A stretch of 64,000 nt of DNA from Pseudomonas sp. Seg1 (GCF_018326005.1 NZ_AP021903.1:372001-436000); one strand, 5' to 3'. Positions 44,802-55,059 are shown, counted from the stretch's first letter. Made by a program: numbers and translations. Notes: generated by a model from the sequence alone, not told the origin.

Positions 44802-47252
44802 ATGACTCAAGAACCACTAGTTCGCGAAGCAGAGGTGGCCGCATTCCGCGACGCCGTCCTGACCAAACTCACCTATGCGGTGGGTAAAGACCCCGATCAC
44901 GCCTTCGACCATGACTGGTTTGAAGCGATTGCTTTGGCCGCGCGCGACCACATGGTCGAGCACTGGATGGACCACACGCGCCAGATCTACCGCAAAGGTC
45001 AGAAGCGGGTGTACTACCTCTCGCTGGAATTTCTCATCGGCCGTTTGCTCTATGACAGCCTGAGCAACCTCGGCCTGCTCGACGTCGCCCGCGAAGCGTT
45101 GACCGAACTCGGTGTCGATCTGGAACGCATCCGGCTGCTGGAGCCGGATGCGGCGCTCGGCAACGGTGGTCTCGGCCGCCTGGCGGCGTGCTTCATGGAA
45201 AGCATGTCGACCCTCGGCATCGCCGGACACGGCTACGGCATTCGTTATGAACATGGCTTGTTCCGCCAAGCGATCGTCGATGGCTGGCAGCAAGAACAGA
45301 CGGAGCATTGGCTGGATTTCGGCAACCCGTGGGAGTTCGAACGGCCAGAAGTCGTTTACAGCATCGGCTTTGGTGGCAGCGTCGAAACCGTCACTGATGC
45401 CAGCGGCAAAACCAAGCAAGTCTGGTCGCCAGCGGAGACCGTCCGTGCGATTGCCTATGACACACCCGTAGTCGGCTGGCGCGGAGCGAGCGTCAACACC
45501 TTGCGCCTGTGGCGTGCCCGGGCCATGGAAGATTTGCACCTGGAGCGTTTCAACGCCGGTGACCACCTCGGTGCTGTCGCCGAAGTGGCCCGTGCTGAAA
45601 GCATCTCCCGCGTGCTCTACCCGGCGGACAGCACTGAAGCGGGGCAGGAACTGCGTCTGCGCCAGGAATACTTCTTCGTCGCCGCCTCCTTGCAGGATTT
45701 GCTGCGTCGTCACCGCAACATGCACACCTCGGTGCTGACCTTGGGCGATCACGCGGCGATCCAGCTCAACGACACGCACCCTTCGATTGCCGTCGCCGAA
45801 CTGATGCGCCAACTGGTCGACGTCTACGACGTGGCCTGGGATGCGGCGTGGCAAGTCACCGTCGACACGCTGTCTTACACCAACCACACGTTGCTGCCGG
45901 AAGCGCTGGAAACCTGGCCAGTCGGTTTGATGGAACGCATGCTGCCGCGACACATGCAGATCATCTATCTGATCAATGCCCAGCACATCGACTCGCTGCG
46001 TGCCAAAGGCATTCACGATTTCGACGTGCTGCGCGCGGTGTCGCTGATCGAAGAAGACAACGGTCGCCGGGTGCGTATGGGCAACCTCGCGTTTCTTGGT
46101 TCGCACAGCGTCAATGGCGTGTCCGGGCTGCACACGCAACTGATGCGCAAAACCGTGTTTGCCGAACTGCACAAGCTCTACCCGGAGCGGATCAACAACA
46201 AAACCAACGGCATCACCTTCCGCCGTTGGTTGTTCCAGGCCAACTCTGAACTGACCTCGATGCTGGTCGATTCTCTCGGCCCGGATGTGCTGGATAACCC
46301 CGAAGAGCGCTTGCTTGATCTGGAACCGTTCGCCGAGAAAACCGCGTTCCGCAAAGCCTTCGCCGAGCAGCGCCTGCACAGCAAAAAAGCCCTGGCCTAT
46401 CTGATCCACGAACGTCTGGGCATCGCGGTCAATCCGGCGGCGATGTTCGACGTCCAGGTCAAACGGATCCACGAATACAAACGCCAGTTGCTCAACCTGC
46501 TGCACACCGTGGCGCTGTATCAGGCCATTCGTGCCGAGCCTGAAGTCGACTGGGTGCCGCGAGTGAAAATCTTCGCCGGTAAAGCGGCCGCGAGTTATCA
46601 CCAGGCCAAGCTGATCATCAAACTGACCAACGACATCGCGCGGGTGGTGAACAACGACCCGACCGTACGTGGTTTGCTGAAAGTGGTGTTCCTGCCCAAC
46701 TACAACGTCAGCCTGGCGGAGAGCATTATTCCGGCGGCGGATTTGTCCGAGCAGATCTCAACTGCCGGTTTCGAAGCGTCGGGCACCAGCAACATGAAGT
46801 TCGGCCTCAACGGCGCACTGACCATCGGCACGCTGGACGGTGCCAACGTGGAAATGTGCGAGCGCATTGGTGCCGAGCACATGTTCATCTTCGGTCTCAG
46901 CGCCCAGCAGGTTGAAGCGCGCAAACAGAACCACGAGTTCAGCGCCGCACCGGACATTGCCGCCTCCCATCGATTGAACGATGTGCTGCAAGCGATCCGC
47001 AGCGGGGTGTTCTCGCCGGATGACACGTCGCGTTATACCGGGCTGATCGATTCGCTGGTGGACTACGACCGCTTCCTCGTCTGCGCCGACTTCGATTCCT
47101 ACTGGGAAGCGCAGAAACGCGTCGAAGAGCACTGGCACGACAGCAACAACTGGTGGCGTTCGGCGGTGCTCAACACCGCGCGAATGGGCTGGTTCTCGTC
47201 CGACCGGACGATTCGCGAGTACGCCACGGATATCTGGAAAGCGCTGGAGTAA
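44802..47252 (+). CDS. glgP: Glycogen/starch/alpha-glucan phosphorylase
   Basis: An 816-residue PLP-dependent phosphorylase releasing glucose 1-phosphate. The PLP-lysine block is EASGTSNMKFGLNGALTIGT, and the N-terminal part has YYLSLEFLIGRLLYDSL and EPDAALGNGGLGRLAACF. The rest of the glycogen operon is absent from this window, so glgP is a lone gene here. The 260-base upstream gap must hold its promoter; none was identified by eye. Confidence 0.96.
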   Translation: MTQEPLVREAEVAAFRDAVLTKLTYAVGKDPDHAFDHDWFEAIALAARDHMVEHWMDHTRQIYRKGQKRVYYLSLEFLIGRLLYDSLSNLGLLDVAREALTELGVDLERIRLLEPDAALGNGGLGRLAACFMESMSTLGIAGHGYGIRYEHGLFRQAIVDGWQQEQTEHWLDFGNPWEFERPEVVYSIGFGGSVETVTDASGKTKQVWSPAETVRAIAYDTPVVGWRGASVNTLRLWRARAMEDLHLERFNAGDHLGAVAEVARAESISRVLYPADSTEAGQELRLRQEYFFVAASLQDLLRRHRNMHTSVLTLGDHAAIQLNDTHPSIAVAELMRQLVDVYDVAWDAAWQVTVDTLSYTNHTLLPEALETWPVGLMERMLPRHMQIIYLINAQHIDSLRAKGIHDFDVLRAVSLIEEDNGRRVRMGNLAFLGSHSVNGVSGLHTQLMRKTVFAELHKLYPERINNKTNGITFRRWLFQANSELTSMLVDSLGPDVLDNPEERLLDLEPFAEKTAFRKAFAEQRLHSKKALAYLIHERLGIAVNPAAMFDVQVKRIHEYKRQLLNLLHTVALYQAIRAEPEVDWVPRVKIFAGKAAASYHQAKLIIKLTNDIARVVNNDPTVRGLLKVVFLPNYNVSLAESIIPAADLSEQISTAGFEASGTSNMKFGLNGALTIGTLDGANVEMCERIGAEHMFIFGLSAQQVEARKQNHEFSAAPDIAASHRLNDVLQAIRSGVFSPDDTSRYTGLIDSLVDYDRFLVCADFDSYWEAQKRVEEHWHDSNNWWRSAVLNTARMGWFSSDRTIREYATDIWKALE

Positions 47253-47364
47253 CTTTCCGCAACAATTGTGCGCAAGGCCCAACGTTTGTTGGGCCGGATC
47301 GATATACTGAGCGCCGGTTACCGGGCCGCATCAGGCGCCGCATATCACTGAAAGGATTGAACCC

Positions 47365-47459
47365 TGTGGCGAGGGGATTTATCCCCGATGGACAGCGCAG
47401 CTGTCCCAAGATTCTTGGGGCCGCTTCGCACCCCATCGGGGATGAATCCCCTCGCCACA
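47365..47459. repeat. Inverted repeat, family B
   Basis: Arms TGTGGCGAGGGGATTTATCC and GGGGATGAATCCCCTCGCCACA enclose CAGCGCAGCTG and CCAAGATTCTTGG hairpins. Located between glgP and the DUF2339 gene. Confidence 0.87.
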
Positions 47460-47543
47460 AAGGCTCACTCCTACAGGGTTTGTGCCTAGACTGAGGCAAT
47501 CGCCGGACTCGCCCCGCCTTGGGGCCGCTTAGGGATATCGACC

Positions 47544-50500
47544 ATGCAATGGATGTTCATGTTGATCGGGCTGGTGCTTGGCTGGCTGCTCGATGAGTCG
47601 TTCAGCTCGGCGTTGTTGGGCGCGTTGCTGGGTTTGGCGATCGGGCAGACGTTCCGCATCGCGCGGCTTGGCTCGCAGGCGGCGGAACAGCAGCGTCAAT
47701 TTGAACAGGCGAAAGTCGCCTTGCAGGCCGTCGAACAGCGTCTGTTTTTGCTGGAAGGCGCGCCGCTCCGTGCAGCGCCACCTCCGAGTGCGGCACCTGC
47801 CGCCGAGCCAGTCGCCGAACCCGCCAAAGTTGTCGAAGAGGCGCCGATTCCAGCCCCTGAACTGGTCTGGGAACTGCCGGCCGATCTGGAACCGCTATCC
47901 GCCGTCACTCGCGAAACCAGCCAACCGCTGCCGGACGATGTCTGGCGTCTGGACGCCGTTACGCCTGAACCTGAACCCCGACAACCTGCCGAGCCCCGTG
48001 GCCCGAATCTCATCCAGCGCGGCCTCGACGCGGCGCGTAACTGGCTGTTCGGCGGCAACACCGTGCTGCGAGTCGGTGTGGTGCTGTTGTTCTTCGGTCT
48101 GGCATTCCTGCTGCGCTACGCCACCGAAGGCATGGTCGTGCCGATCGAATTGCGTTACGCCGGGGTCGCGGCGGCGGCGCTGGGCCTGCTGGCGCTGGGC
48201 TGGTGGCTACGCCATCGCAACAGCCATTACGCGTTGATGCTGCAAGGTACCGGGATCGCGGTGCTGTACCTGACGGTGTTTGCGGCGATGCGTTTGCATC
48301 CGTTGCTTGATCCTTCGGCGGCACTTGGCTTGCTGGTGGCGGTGACGGTGTTCTCGGCGATTCTGGCGATCACCCAAGACTCGCTGGCGCTGGCAGCGGT
48401 GGCCGCGCTGGGCGGTTTCGCCGCGCCGATCCTGACCTCGACCGGCGCTGGCAACCATGTCGCGTTGTTCAGTTATTTCGCCTTGCTCAACGCCGGCATT
48501 CTCACCATCGCCTGGTTCAAGGCCTGGCGGCTGCTCAACCTGATCGGCTTCGTCGGCACCTTCGGCATCGGTTTCGCCTGGGGCCTGCGTTCGTACGCGC
48601 CGGAGCTTTTGTGGAGCACCGAGCCGTTCCTGATTCTGTTCTTCCTGATGTACCTCGCCATCGGCCTGCTGTTCGCTCGGCGCAAGTTGCTCGACATGCC
48701 CGACGCGCCGGCGGACGGCGACCGTGGCGCGCTCCTGCAATGGTCGGCGCGCAAGGGCGATTACGTTGATGGGACGATGCTGTTTGGCCCGCCGATCATT
48801 GGTTTCGGTTTGCAGTTTGCGTTAGTGCAGCATCTAGAGTTCGCCGCCGCGTTCAGCGCCCTCGCGCTGGGCATGATCTACATGGCGCTGGCCAAGGTAT
48901 TGATGAGCGGACGCGCGATTTTGCTGGGTGAGACCTGTCTGGCGCTCGGGGTGATTTTTGCCAGTCTGGCGATCCCGCTGGGGCTCGATGCGCGCTGGAC
49001 GTCGGCGGCGTGGGCGGTGGAAGGCGCGGGGATTTTCTGGCTCGGTTTGCGACAGCATCGACCGTTCGCCCGGGCCTTTGCCTTGCTGCTGCAACTCGGT
49101 TCGGCGTTGGCGTTCCTCAGTCAGTTGCGCGTCGGCGAAAGCAGTTTGCTCGACGGTGCGCCGCTAGGTGCGTTGATGCTCGGCGCGGCGCTGCTGTTCA
49201 GCTTCTATCAACTGCGCCAAGCCGCGTTGGAGCAGACGTCGCCGTGGGAGCGCCAAGGCTTGCCGGTGCTGGCGTGTGTGGGGCTGACCTTCCTCTATCT
49301 GCTGGCGCCATTGTTCTTCTTCGTTCAAGGCACGGCGATCAGTTGGGCGCTGGCCGGGCTGGCGACGTTATTCGTTGGTCTGCGCCTGCAATCGCGCACG
49401 TTCCTGTTCACCGCATTTGCCGTGCAACTGCTCGGCGGCGCGTTGTTCCTGTTGCGTCTGCAAGGCGCGGGCGAGGACTCTGCGGCGGTGTTCAGTGCCG
49501 GTTGGAGCGGCTTGCTCAGTGCGTCGCTGATCGGTCTGGCGCTGATCGCCGGCATGTTGCTGGCGGCGCGCGATGAGATGGTGCGCGGTGACGTGCGTCT
49601 GCTGCGCGGCTTGTCGGTGGTGCTGTTGGCCGGTCTGGTGCTGATCAATCTGGCGGTGCTGTTCGTGCTGCCGTGGCAGACCGCGAGTGCGGTGTGGGCG
49701 GCCAGTGGTCTGTTGATCATCTGGCTGAGCCTGTACCTCAAGCAGCGCGTTAGTTTTGTCTTCGGTCTGCTGTTGCAGTTGATCGGTGGCGCGGCGTTTT
49801 TGCTGGCCGGCCCCGAGTTGCTCGGGCCGCTGTCCAGCGAAGGGCTGAAGCCGTTGGCCCACGGCGGTTTCTGGACGCCGCTGGTGCTGGGGCTGGCGGC
49901 GATGATCGGCGCGTGGCGTCTGCAATTGGGTAATCACGCCTCGGCATTTGATGCGCTGAGTTTGCAACGCTTGTCCGAGGTCTTGCTGGTGTGGGGCGCC
50001 GGTTGGTGGGCGCTGGCGTGGGTCAGCGAGGTGCTGCGATTTGCGCCGTTGAATCTACAGGGCACACTTTTGTTGTTGGTCGCGGCACTGAGTGTCGCAC
50101 TCTGGACGTTGTTGTCTCTGCGTCTGAAATGGCCGGCGTTGGGCCTGCTCTGCACGTTGCTGATTCCGGCGGCGGGACTGGTGTTATTGGCGGCGTGGCA
50201 TTCGCGTTATCACCCGGCGGCAGACTTCGGCTGGCTGGCGTGGGCATTGGTGTTCACCGTGCACTTCTTCAGTCTGCGGCGGTTGCAACCGATGCTGCCG
50301 GCCCGCGCTTTGAGCACTGCGCATGTGCTCGGTTGCTGGCTGCTGATCGGCGTGCTGGCGCTGGAATTGCGCTACGGCTTGCTGCTGTTGTCCGAGCAAT
50401 ACAACGCCTGGCGCTGGCTGGGTTGGGCGATTCTGCCGAGCCTGTATCTGCTTATGGCGGCTGCACCGCGTAACTGGCCATGGCCGGTGGCGACGTTTGC

Positions 50501-51140
50501 CCGCGAATACCGTTTGTACGCCGCTGCACCGCTGGCGGTGTTGATGCTGGGCTGGTTCTGGCTGGCCAACGGCGTCAGCGATGGCAATGCCGAACCGCTG
50601 CCGTACGTGCCACTGCTCAATCCGCTGGAACTGGGTCTGCTGTTCGCCTTGTTCGGCGTTTACGTCTGGTCGCGCAGTGCGGTGTCGCAGTTGTCGATCC
50701 GCCAGGACTACGCTGATAACGCTACGCAACTGATCGCCGGGGTTTCGCTGTTCGCCTTCTGCACGGCATTGGTGACCCGTGCCGCGCATCATTGGGCGGG
50801 CGTTCCGTTCGAGCTGGATCAACTGCTGGAATCGATGCTGGTGCAGGCCGGGTTGTCCATCGTCTGGACGCTGATGGCGCTGGGGCTGATGATCGGCGGG
50901 CATTTGCGTCATCGTCGTGAGGTGTGGCTGATCGGCGCGGCGCTGATTGCGCTGGTAGTGGCCAAACTGATTTTTGTCGAACTGAGCAACCGTGGCGGTC
51001 TCGCCCGGATCGTTTCGTTTATCGGCGTCGGCGTGTTGTTGCTGGTGGTGGGCTATTTCGCGCCGCTACCACCCAAACGCGTCGAAGCCGAGCCGGCGGC
51101 GGGCAAGCCTGTCCCGGAAACCGAAGGAGTTTCATCTTGA
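47544..51140 (+). CDS. DUF2339-family polytopic membrane protein
   Basis: A 1198-residue protein. The N-terminal hydrophobic segments (MLIGLVLGWLLDESFSSALL...) are followed by a coiled-coil/proline-rich soluble stretch (about 55-150) and then by more than 25 predicted transmembrane helices to the C-terminus. DUF2339 proteins are of unknown function. In Pseudomonas they pair with a DUF3999 gene, as here, where the stop overlaps the start region of the next gene. Possible roles are an envelope assembly scaffold or a transporter; neither is demonstrated by sequence. Confidence 0.88.
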   Translation: MQWMFMLIGLVLGWLLDESFSSALLGALLGLAIGQTFRIARLGSQAAEQQRQFEQAKVALQAVEQRLFLLEGAPLRAAPPPSAAPAAEPVAEPAKVVEEAPIPAPELVWELPADLEPLSAVTRETSQPLPDDVWRLDAVTPEPEPRQPAEPRGPNLIQRGLDAARNWLFGGNTVLRVGVVLLFFGLAFLLRYATEGMVVPIELRYAGVAAAALGLLALGWWLRHRNSHYALMLQGTGIAVLYLTVFAAMRLHPLLDPSAALGLLVAVTVFSAILAITQDSLALAAVAALGGFAAPILTSTGAGNHVALFSYFALLNAGILTIAWFKAWRLLNLIGFVGTFGIGFAWGLRSYAPELLWSTEPFLILFFLMYLAIGLLFARRKLLDMPDAPADGDRGALLQWSARKGDYVDGTMLFGPPIIGFGLQFALVQHLEFAAAFSALALGMIYMALAKVLMSGRAILLGETCLALGVIFASLAIPLGLDARWTSAAWAVEGAGIFWLGLRQHRPFARAFALLLQLGSALAFLSQLRVGESSLLDGAPLGALMLGAALLFSFYQLRQAALEQTSPWERQGLPVLACVGLTFLYLLAPLFFFVQGTAISWALAGLATLFVGLRLQSRTFLFTAFAVQLLGGALFLLRLQGAGEDSAAVFSAGWSGLLSASLIGLALIAGMLLAARDEMVRGDVRLLRGLSVVLLAGLVLINLAVLFVLPWQTASAVWAASGLLIIWLSLYLKQRVSFVFGLLLQLIGGAAFLLAGPELLGPLSSEGLKPLAHGGFWTPLVLGLAAMIGAWRLQLGNHASAFDALSLQRLSEVLLVWGAGWWALAWVSEVLRFAPLNLQGTLLLLVAALSVALWTLLSLRLKWPALGLLCTLLIPAAGLVLLAAWHSRYHPAADFGWLAWALVFTVHFFSLRRLQPMLPARALSTAHVLGCWLLIGVLALELRYGLLLLSEQYNAWRWLGWAILPSLYLLMAAAPRNWPWPVATFAREYRLYAAAPLAVLMLGWFWLANGVSDGNAEPLPYVPLLNPLELGLLFALFGVYVWSRSAVSQLSIRQDYADNATQLIAGVSLFAFCTALVTRAAHHWAGVPFELDQLLESMLVQAGLSIVWTLMALGLMIGGHLRHRREVWLIGAALIALVVAKLIFVELSNRGGLARIVSFIGVGVLLLVVGYFAPLPPKRVEAEPAAGKPVPETEGVSS

Positions 51141-52501
51141 GTCGCATGCGAAATCTGGGGTGGTTGGCGTTGGGCGTGGTGATGGCGGCCGGCGCCCAGG
51201 AAAAACCGGCGGACTTCGCCACGCAGGTGCCGCTGACGGTCAGCGGCAATGGCCCGTGGTATCGCCTCGAACTGCCGCTGAGCGTGCAATTGCAGGCGCG
51301 TCAGACTGATCTGAGTGACTTGCGGGTGTTTAACGCCGCTGGCGAAGTGCAAGCCTATGCCTTGGCCCGCGAATCGGCGCAGACCCGCGACGACGGCCAG
51401 TTGCATGAGGTCAAGTGGTTCCCGCTGTACACCGCCGCCGACGCCACGGAGCGCGCGCCGAACGTGCGCGTGCAATCCACCACCACGGGCACGCTGGTTG
51501 AAGTGCAACCGTCCAGCCAGTTGGAGGCCGGTGAAGAAGTGCTGCGTGGCTGGCTGCTCGATGCCAGCGCGATCAAGGCGCCGTTGCAACAGCTGATCCT
51601 CGACTGGACCAGCGAGCGCGATGGCTTCCAGCGTTTCAGCATCGAGGCCAGTGACGACTTGCAGCACTGGCAACCGTGGGGCGAAGGCCAGGTGGCGCGG
51701 CTGACCTTTTCCGATGAGCGCATCGAACAGCATGAAGTGACGTTACCGGGGCAATCCGCCCGCTATGTGCGCCTGCTGTGGGAATCGCCGAATTCGGCAC
51801 CGACCCTGACCTCGGCGCAACTGAAAAGCAGCGACCCGCGCAACGTGCCGCTGCCGTTGGTCTGGTCGCCAGAGCTGGCCGGCAGCAGCACCAAGGCGGG
51901 CGAATACACCTGGCAATTGCCGATGGGGCTCAACGTTGAGCGGGTGCAGGTTGAACTGAAGCAACCAAACAGCTTGGCGCCAGTGACGTTGGCGGGTCGG
52001 CGCGAGAGCAGCCTGCCGTGGCAGACGCTGAGCAGTGGTTTGTTGTATCGCCTGGCGCAGAATGGCCAGGACGTGGTGCAGAACGAATTGCAGCTGTACG
52101 GGCAGACTGTTCAGCAGTTGAAGCTGACGGTGGATGAACGTGGCGGCGGTTTGGGTGAGCAGGCGCCGAGTATGAAATACGCGGTGCGGGCGACTCAGGT
52201 GATCTTCCTGGCGCGTGGGGACGGGCCGTACAGCCTGGCGTTGGGCAATTCGACGGTGAAAACCGCGAACCTGCCACTGAGCACGCTGATTCCGGATTTC
52301 AAACCGGAGAAACTCGCGACGCTGGGCCAGGCTAAGGTGCAGGGTGAAGTGGTTGCGACGCAGACTTCGACGGCGACCACTGCAGCGGTGGCTGAGACCA
52401 ATTGGAAGAAGATCGGTTTGTGGGCGGTATTGCTGGTGAGCGTGGTGTTCCTCGGGGCGATGGCGGCGAGTCTGCTGCGCAAGCCACCGACCAATTCCTG
52501 A
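51137..52501 (+). CDS. DUF3999-family protein
   Basis: A protein of about 454 residues: a signal peptide (MRNLGWLALGVVMAAGAQ), a large beta-rich periplasmic region, and a C-terminal transmembrane segment (LWAVLLVSVVFLGAMAASLL). The start is chosen as TTG at 51137 because GGAG at 51126 lies at normal spacing from it. The ATG at 51146 is an alternative but sits 15 bases from that site. The TTG overlaps the upstream stop codon (TTGA), so translation with the DUF2339 gene is coupled, pointing to one envelope complex. Confidence 0.82.
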   Translation: MSRMRNLGWLALGVVMAAGAQEKPADFATQVPLTVSGNGPWYRLELPLSVQLQARQTDLSDLRVFNAAGEVQAYALARESAQTRDDGQLHEVKWFPLYTAADATERAPNVRVQSTTTGTLVEVQPSSQLEAGEEVLRGWLLDASAIKAPLQQLILDWTSERDGFQRFSIEASDDLQHWQPWGEGQVARLTFSDERIEQHEVTLPGQSARYVRLLWESPNSAPTLTSAQLKSSDPRNVPLPLVWSPELAGSSTKAGEYTWQLPMGLNVERVQVELKQPNSLAPVTLAGRRESSLPWQTLSSGLLYRLAQNGQDVVQNELQLYGQTVQQLKLTVDERGGGLGEQAPSMKYAVRATQVIFLARGDGPYSLALGNSTVKTANLPLSTLIPDFKPEKLATLGQAKVQGEVVATQTSTATTAAVAETNWKKIGLWAVLLVSVVFLGAMAASLLRKPPTNS

Positions 52502-52523
52502 GCATGAATGGCGCTGCGCGCCA

Positions 52524-52613
52524 ATCGCTGGCAAGCCAGCTCCCACAGTGATCTCGGTCGTTCACCTGTTTTGTGTACTCCCAAGAACCTGTGGGAGCTG
52601 GCTTGCCAGCGAT
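52524..52613. repeat. REP-type inverted repeat (family A)
   Basis: Arms ATCGCTGGCAAGCCAGCTCC and GGGAGCTGGCTTGCCAGCGAT enclose a 40-base spacer. It is downstream of the DUF3999 gene. The remaining 226 bases up to fbp contain no feature I can support apart from the presumed fbp promoter. Confidence 0.9.
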
Positions 52614-52839
52614 GAGGGCCGATCAGCCAACAAAAATCCTCAAACTGTTGCTTCACTCAACCACCACCCGTCCCGAACCGGACTACGCTAAATCCGCTAC
52701 CTGAACTCTCCATCGACAATCACGTCTCATGCAGGCAAATACACCCCAACGCACGTTACCGGGCGTCTTCGCTCGCTACGTTTTCAGACTCCCTGTAAAC
52801 TGCGCGGGTTTTTAGTCCCCCATTCCACCGGAGCCGTCC

Positions 52840-53850
52840 ATGTCCCGCGTTACCTTGAGTCGCTATTTGATTGAGCAGACCCGCAGCAACAACACTCCTG
52901 CCGATCTGCGCTTCCTGATCGAAGTGGTGGCGCGTGCCTGTAAGGAAATCAGCCACGCCGTGTCCAAAGGCGCCCTGGGTGGTGTTCTGGGCAGCATGGG
53001 CACTGAAAACGTGCAAGGCGAAGTGCAGAAGAAGCTCGACGTGATCTCCAACGAGATTCTGCTCGAAGCCAACGAATGGGGCGGTCACCTGGCCGGCATG
53101 GCGTCCGAAGAAATGGACAATGCCTACCAGATCCCGGGCAAATACCCGAAAGGCGCCTACTTGCTGGTATTCGACCCACTGGACGGTTCGTCGAACATCG
53201 ACATCAACGCTCCGGTCGGCACCATCTTCTCGGTACTGCGTTGCCCGAACGAATACCTCAGCCAGAACGAGCCGCTGAACGAAAAAGCCTTCCTGCAACC
53301 AGGCACTCAGCAAGTTGCTGCCGGTTACGCGATCTATGGCCCACAGACCATGCTGGTGCTGACCCTGGGCGACGGCGTCAAAGGCTTCACTCTGGACCGC
53401 GAAATGGGCAGCTTCGTGCTGACCCACGAAGACATCACCATTCCTGAGTCCACCCAGGAATTCGCCATCAACATGTCCAACCAGCGTCACTGGGAAGCCC
53501 CGGTACAACGCTACGTAGGCGAGCTGCTGGCCGGTGAAGAAGGCCCGCTGAAGAAGAACTACAACATGCGTTGGGTCGCGGCGATGGTTGCCGACGTTCA
53601 CCGCATCCTGACCCGTGGCGGTCTGTTCATGTACCCGCGCGACAGCCGCGAGCCATCCAAGCCCGGCAAACTGCGTCTGATGTACGAAGCCAACCCGATG
53701 TCGTTCCTGGTGGAACAAGCGGGCGGCGCGTCCACCGACGGTCACCAGCGTATTCTCGACATTCAGCCTGAAGGCCTGCACCAGCGCGTAGCGGTGTTCC
53801 TCGGCTCGAAAGAAGAAGTGGCCCGCGCTACGGCCTACCACAAGGAATAA
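52840..53850 (+). CDS. fbp: Class 1 fructose-1,6-bisphosphatase
   Basis: A 336-residue gluconeogenic phosphatase. The metal-binding [12 protein letters not shown] motif is present, with the catalytic-region [20 protein letters not shown] near the C-terminus. Length matches the family. The DUF924 gene follows 3 bases later and is probably co-transcribed. Confidence 0.96.
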   Translation: MSRVTLSRYLIEQTRSNNTPADLRFLIEVVARACKEISHAVSKGALGGVLGSMGTENVQGEVQKKLDVISNEILLEANEWGGHLAGMASEEMDNAYQIPGKYPKGAYLLVFDPLDGSSNIDINAPVGTIFSVLRCPNEYLSQNEPLNEKAFLQPGTQQVAAGYAIYGPQTMLVLTLGDGVKGFTLDREMGSFVLTHEDITIPESTQEFAINMSNQRHWEAPVQRYVGELLAGEEGPLKKNYNMRWVAAMVADVHRILTRGGLFMYPRDSREPSKPGKLRLMYEANPMSFLVEQAGGASTDGHQRILDIQPEGLHQRVAVFLGSKEEVARATAYHKE

Positions 53851-53853
53851 ACC

Positions 53854-54456
53854 ATGACCGCGCCCTGGCAGCCGTTGCTCGATTGGTGGTTCGGACACGC
53901 CGAATCACCGGACGACATTTCGGCTGACAAGGGCGGGTTGTGGTTTGGCAAGAAAGACAGTCAAGACCTCGAAGCGCGTGAGCGTTTCGGGGTCTTTGTC
54001 GATCAGGCCCTGGCCGGCGGATTGACCGAGTGGACGCAACGTCCCGAAGGTTGGCTGGCGCTGGTGCTGCTGCTCGATCAACTGCCGCGAATGATCTTTC
54101 GCGACACCCCCAAAGCCTTCTCCGGCGATCTGCGCGCGCAGAAGCTTGTCGCGCAAGGCATTGCGGCGGACTTTGATCGGCAGTTGAAGCCGATACAACG
54201 CGTATTCATTTATCTGGTGTTTGAGCACTGCGAGAACCTCGCGGTGCAGAACGAAGCGGTTTCGCGGTTTATCGATCTGGTGGCTGAACAGCCGGAAGGG
54301 GAGCGGGCGGTGTTTGCCGATAACCTGGATTATGCCGAGCGGCATCAGAAAGTGATCGCCAGTTTTGGCAGGTTTCCGCATCGCAATGCGGTGTTGGGAA
54401 GGGAGTCTACGGCTGAGGAGTTGGTGTTTCTTTCTGAGCCTGGGTCAAGGTTCTAA
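53854..54456 (+). CDS. DUF924-family protein
   Basis: A 200-residue helical protein with the family hallmarks WWFGHAESPDDIS, LLDQLPRMIFRDTPKAFSGD and YLVFEHCENLAVQ. The fold resembles TPR-like helical repeats. No enzymatic function is known. It directly follows fbp. Confidence 0.88.
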   Translation: MTAPWQPLLDWWFGHAESPDDISADKGGLWFGKKDSQDLEARERFGVFVDQALAGGLTEWTQRPEGWLALVLLLDQLPRMIFRDTPKAFSGDLRAQKLVAQGIAADFDRQLKPIQRVFIYLVFEHCENLAVQNEAVSRFIDLVAEQPEGERAVFADNLDYAERHQKVIASFGRFPHRNAVLGRESTAEELVFLSEPGSRF

Positions 54457-54457
54457 A

Positions 54458-54790
54458 TCAAGGATTGCCTCGTAGAAGCCGTTTCATCAACAGCGCCGGC
54501 AGGCTTTTTCGTGTGTCGACAATGATATGGATGAAAACCGTTTTTTCTCGCACCTCATAAATAACCCGGTTCATCCCCAACACAATCTGGCGGTATTGGC
54601 CGAGATTGAGCTTCTCGATTTCTTCGGGGATTGAGCCTGAATAAGGCAGATCTGCGAGGCCAAGAATCGCAGCCCTGAGATCGGCATAAGTGCTTTGCCA
54701 AATTTGGCTTGAGAACTGTCTGACGAGGTAGCTGCGAAGTTCTTTGAGATCTGTTTGTGCGGACTGAAGAATAACGACCTTTAAACTCAT
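54458..54790 (-). CDS. ParE/RelE-superfamily toxin
   Basis: A 110-residue plasmid-stabilisation-type toxin. It starts MSLKVVILQSAQTDLKELRS and has the core GLADLPYSGSIPEEIEKL, then YRQIVLGMNRVIYEVREKTV, ending with the ParE-like DTRKSLPALLMKRLL. It is convergent with the DUF924 gene, one base away. The antitoxin overlaps upstream by 4 bases. ParE acts on gyrase and RelE on ribosomes; which applies is not decided by sequence. Confidence 0.87.
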   Translation of the reverse strand: MSLKVVILQSAQTDLKELRSYLVRQFSSQIWQSTYADLRAAILGLADLPYSGSIPEEIEKLNLGQYRQIVLGMNRVIYEVREKTVFIHIIVDTRKSLPALLMKRLLRGNP

Positions 54791-55059
54791 TGATGATCGG
54801 CCTTATCCAGTTCGGTAAAGACATCTTCAGCATCACTGAACTTGCCTTCTTCGATCTCCCGATTACCCATCGCTAAAAGTTTAAGCAGGGCCATTGTGCC
54901 TTCTTGCTCTTCAAAGCTTTTCACATCCATGACCACTAGCTTGGCTTCACCATTTTGGGTGATTACCAGCGGCTCGCGGCTTTCTGTGATTGATTTGACT
55001 ATTTCGGCCGTGTGGCTTTTCAGGTAACTGATCGGTTTGATTTGCGATGAAAGCTTCAT
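54787..55059 (-). CDS. Phd/YefM-family antitoxin
   Basis: A 90-residue antitoxin with the Phd/YefM N-terminal DNA-binding domain (SYLKSHTAEIVKSITESREP, then LVITQNGEAKLVVMD) and an acidic C-terminal toxin-binding tail (GKFSDAEDVFTELDKADHQ). It overlaps the toxin gene (ATGA) and precedes it, giving the usual autoregulated module. Confidence 0.9.
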   Translation of the reverse strand: MKLSSQIKPISYLKSHTAEIVKSITESREPLVITQNGEAKLVVMDVKSFEEQEGTMALLKLLAMGNREIEEGKFSDAEDVFTELDKADHQ

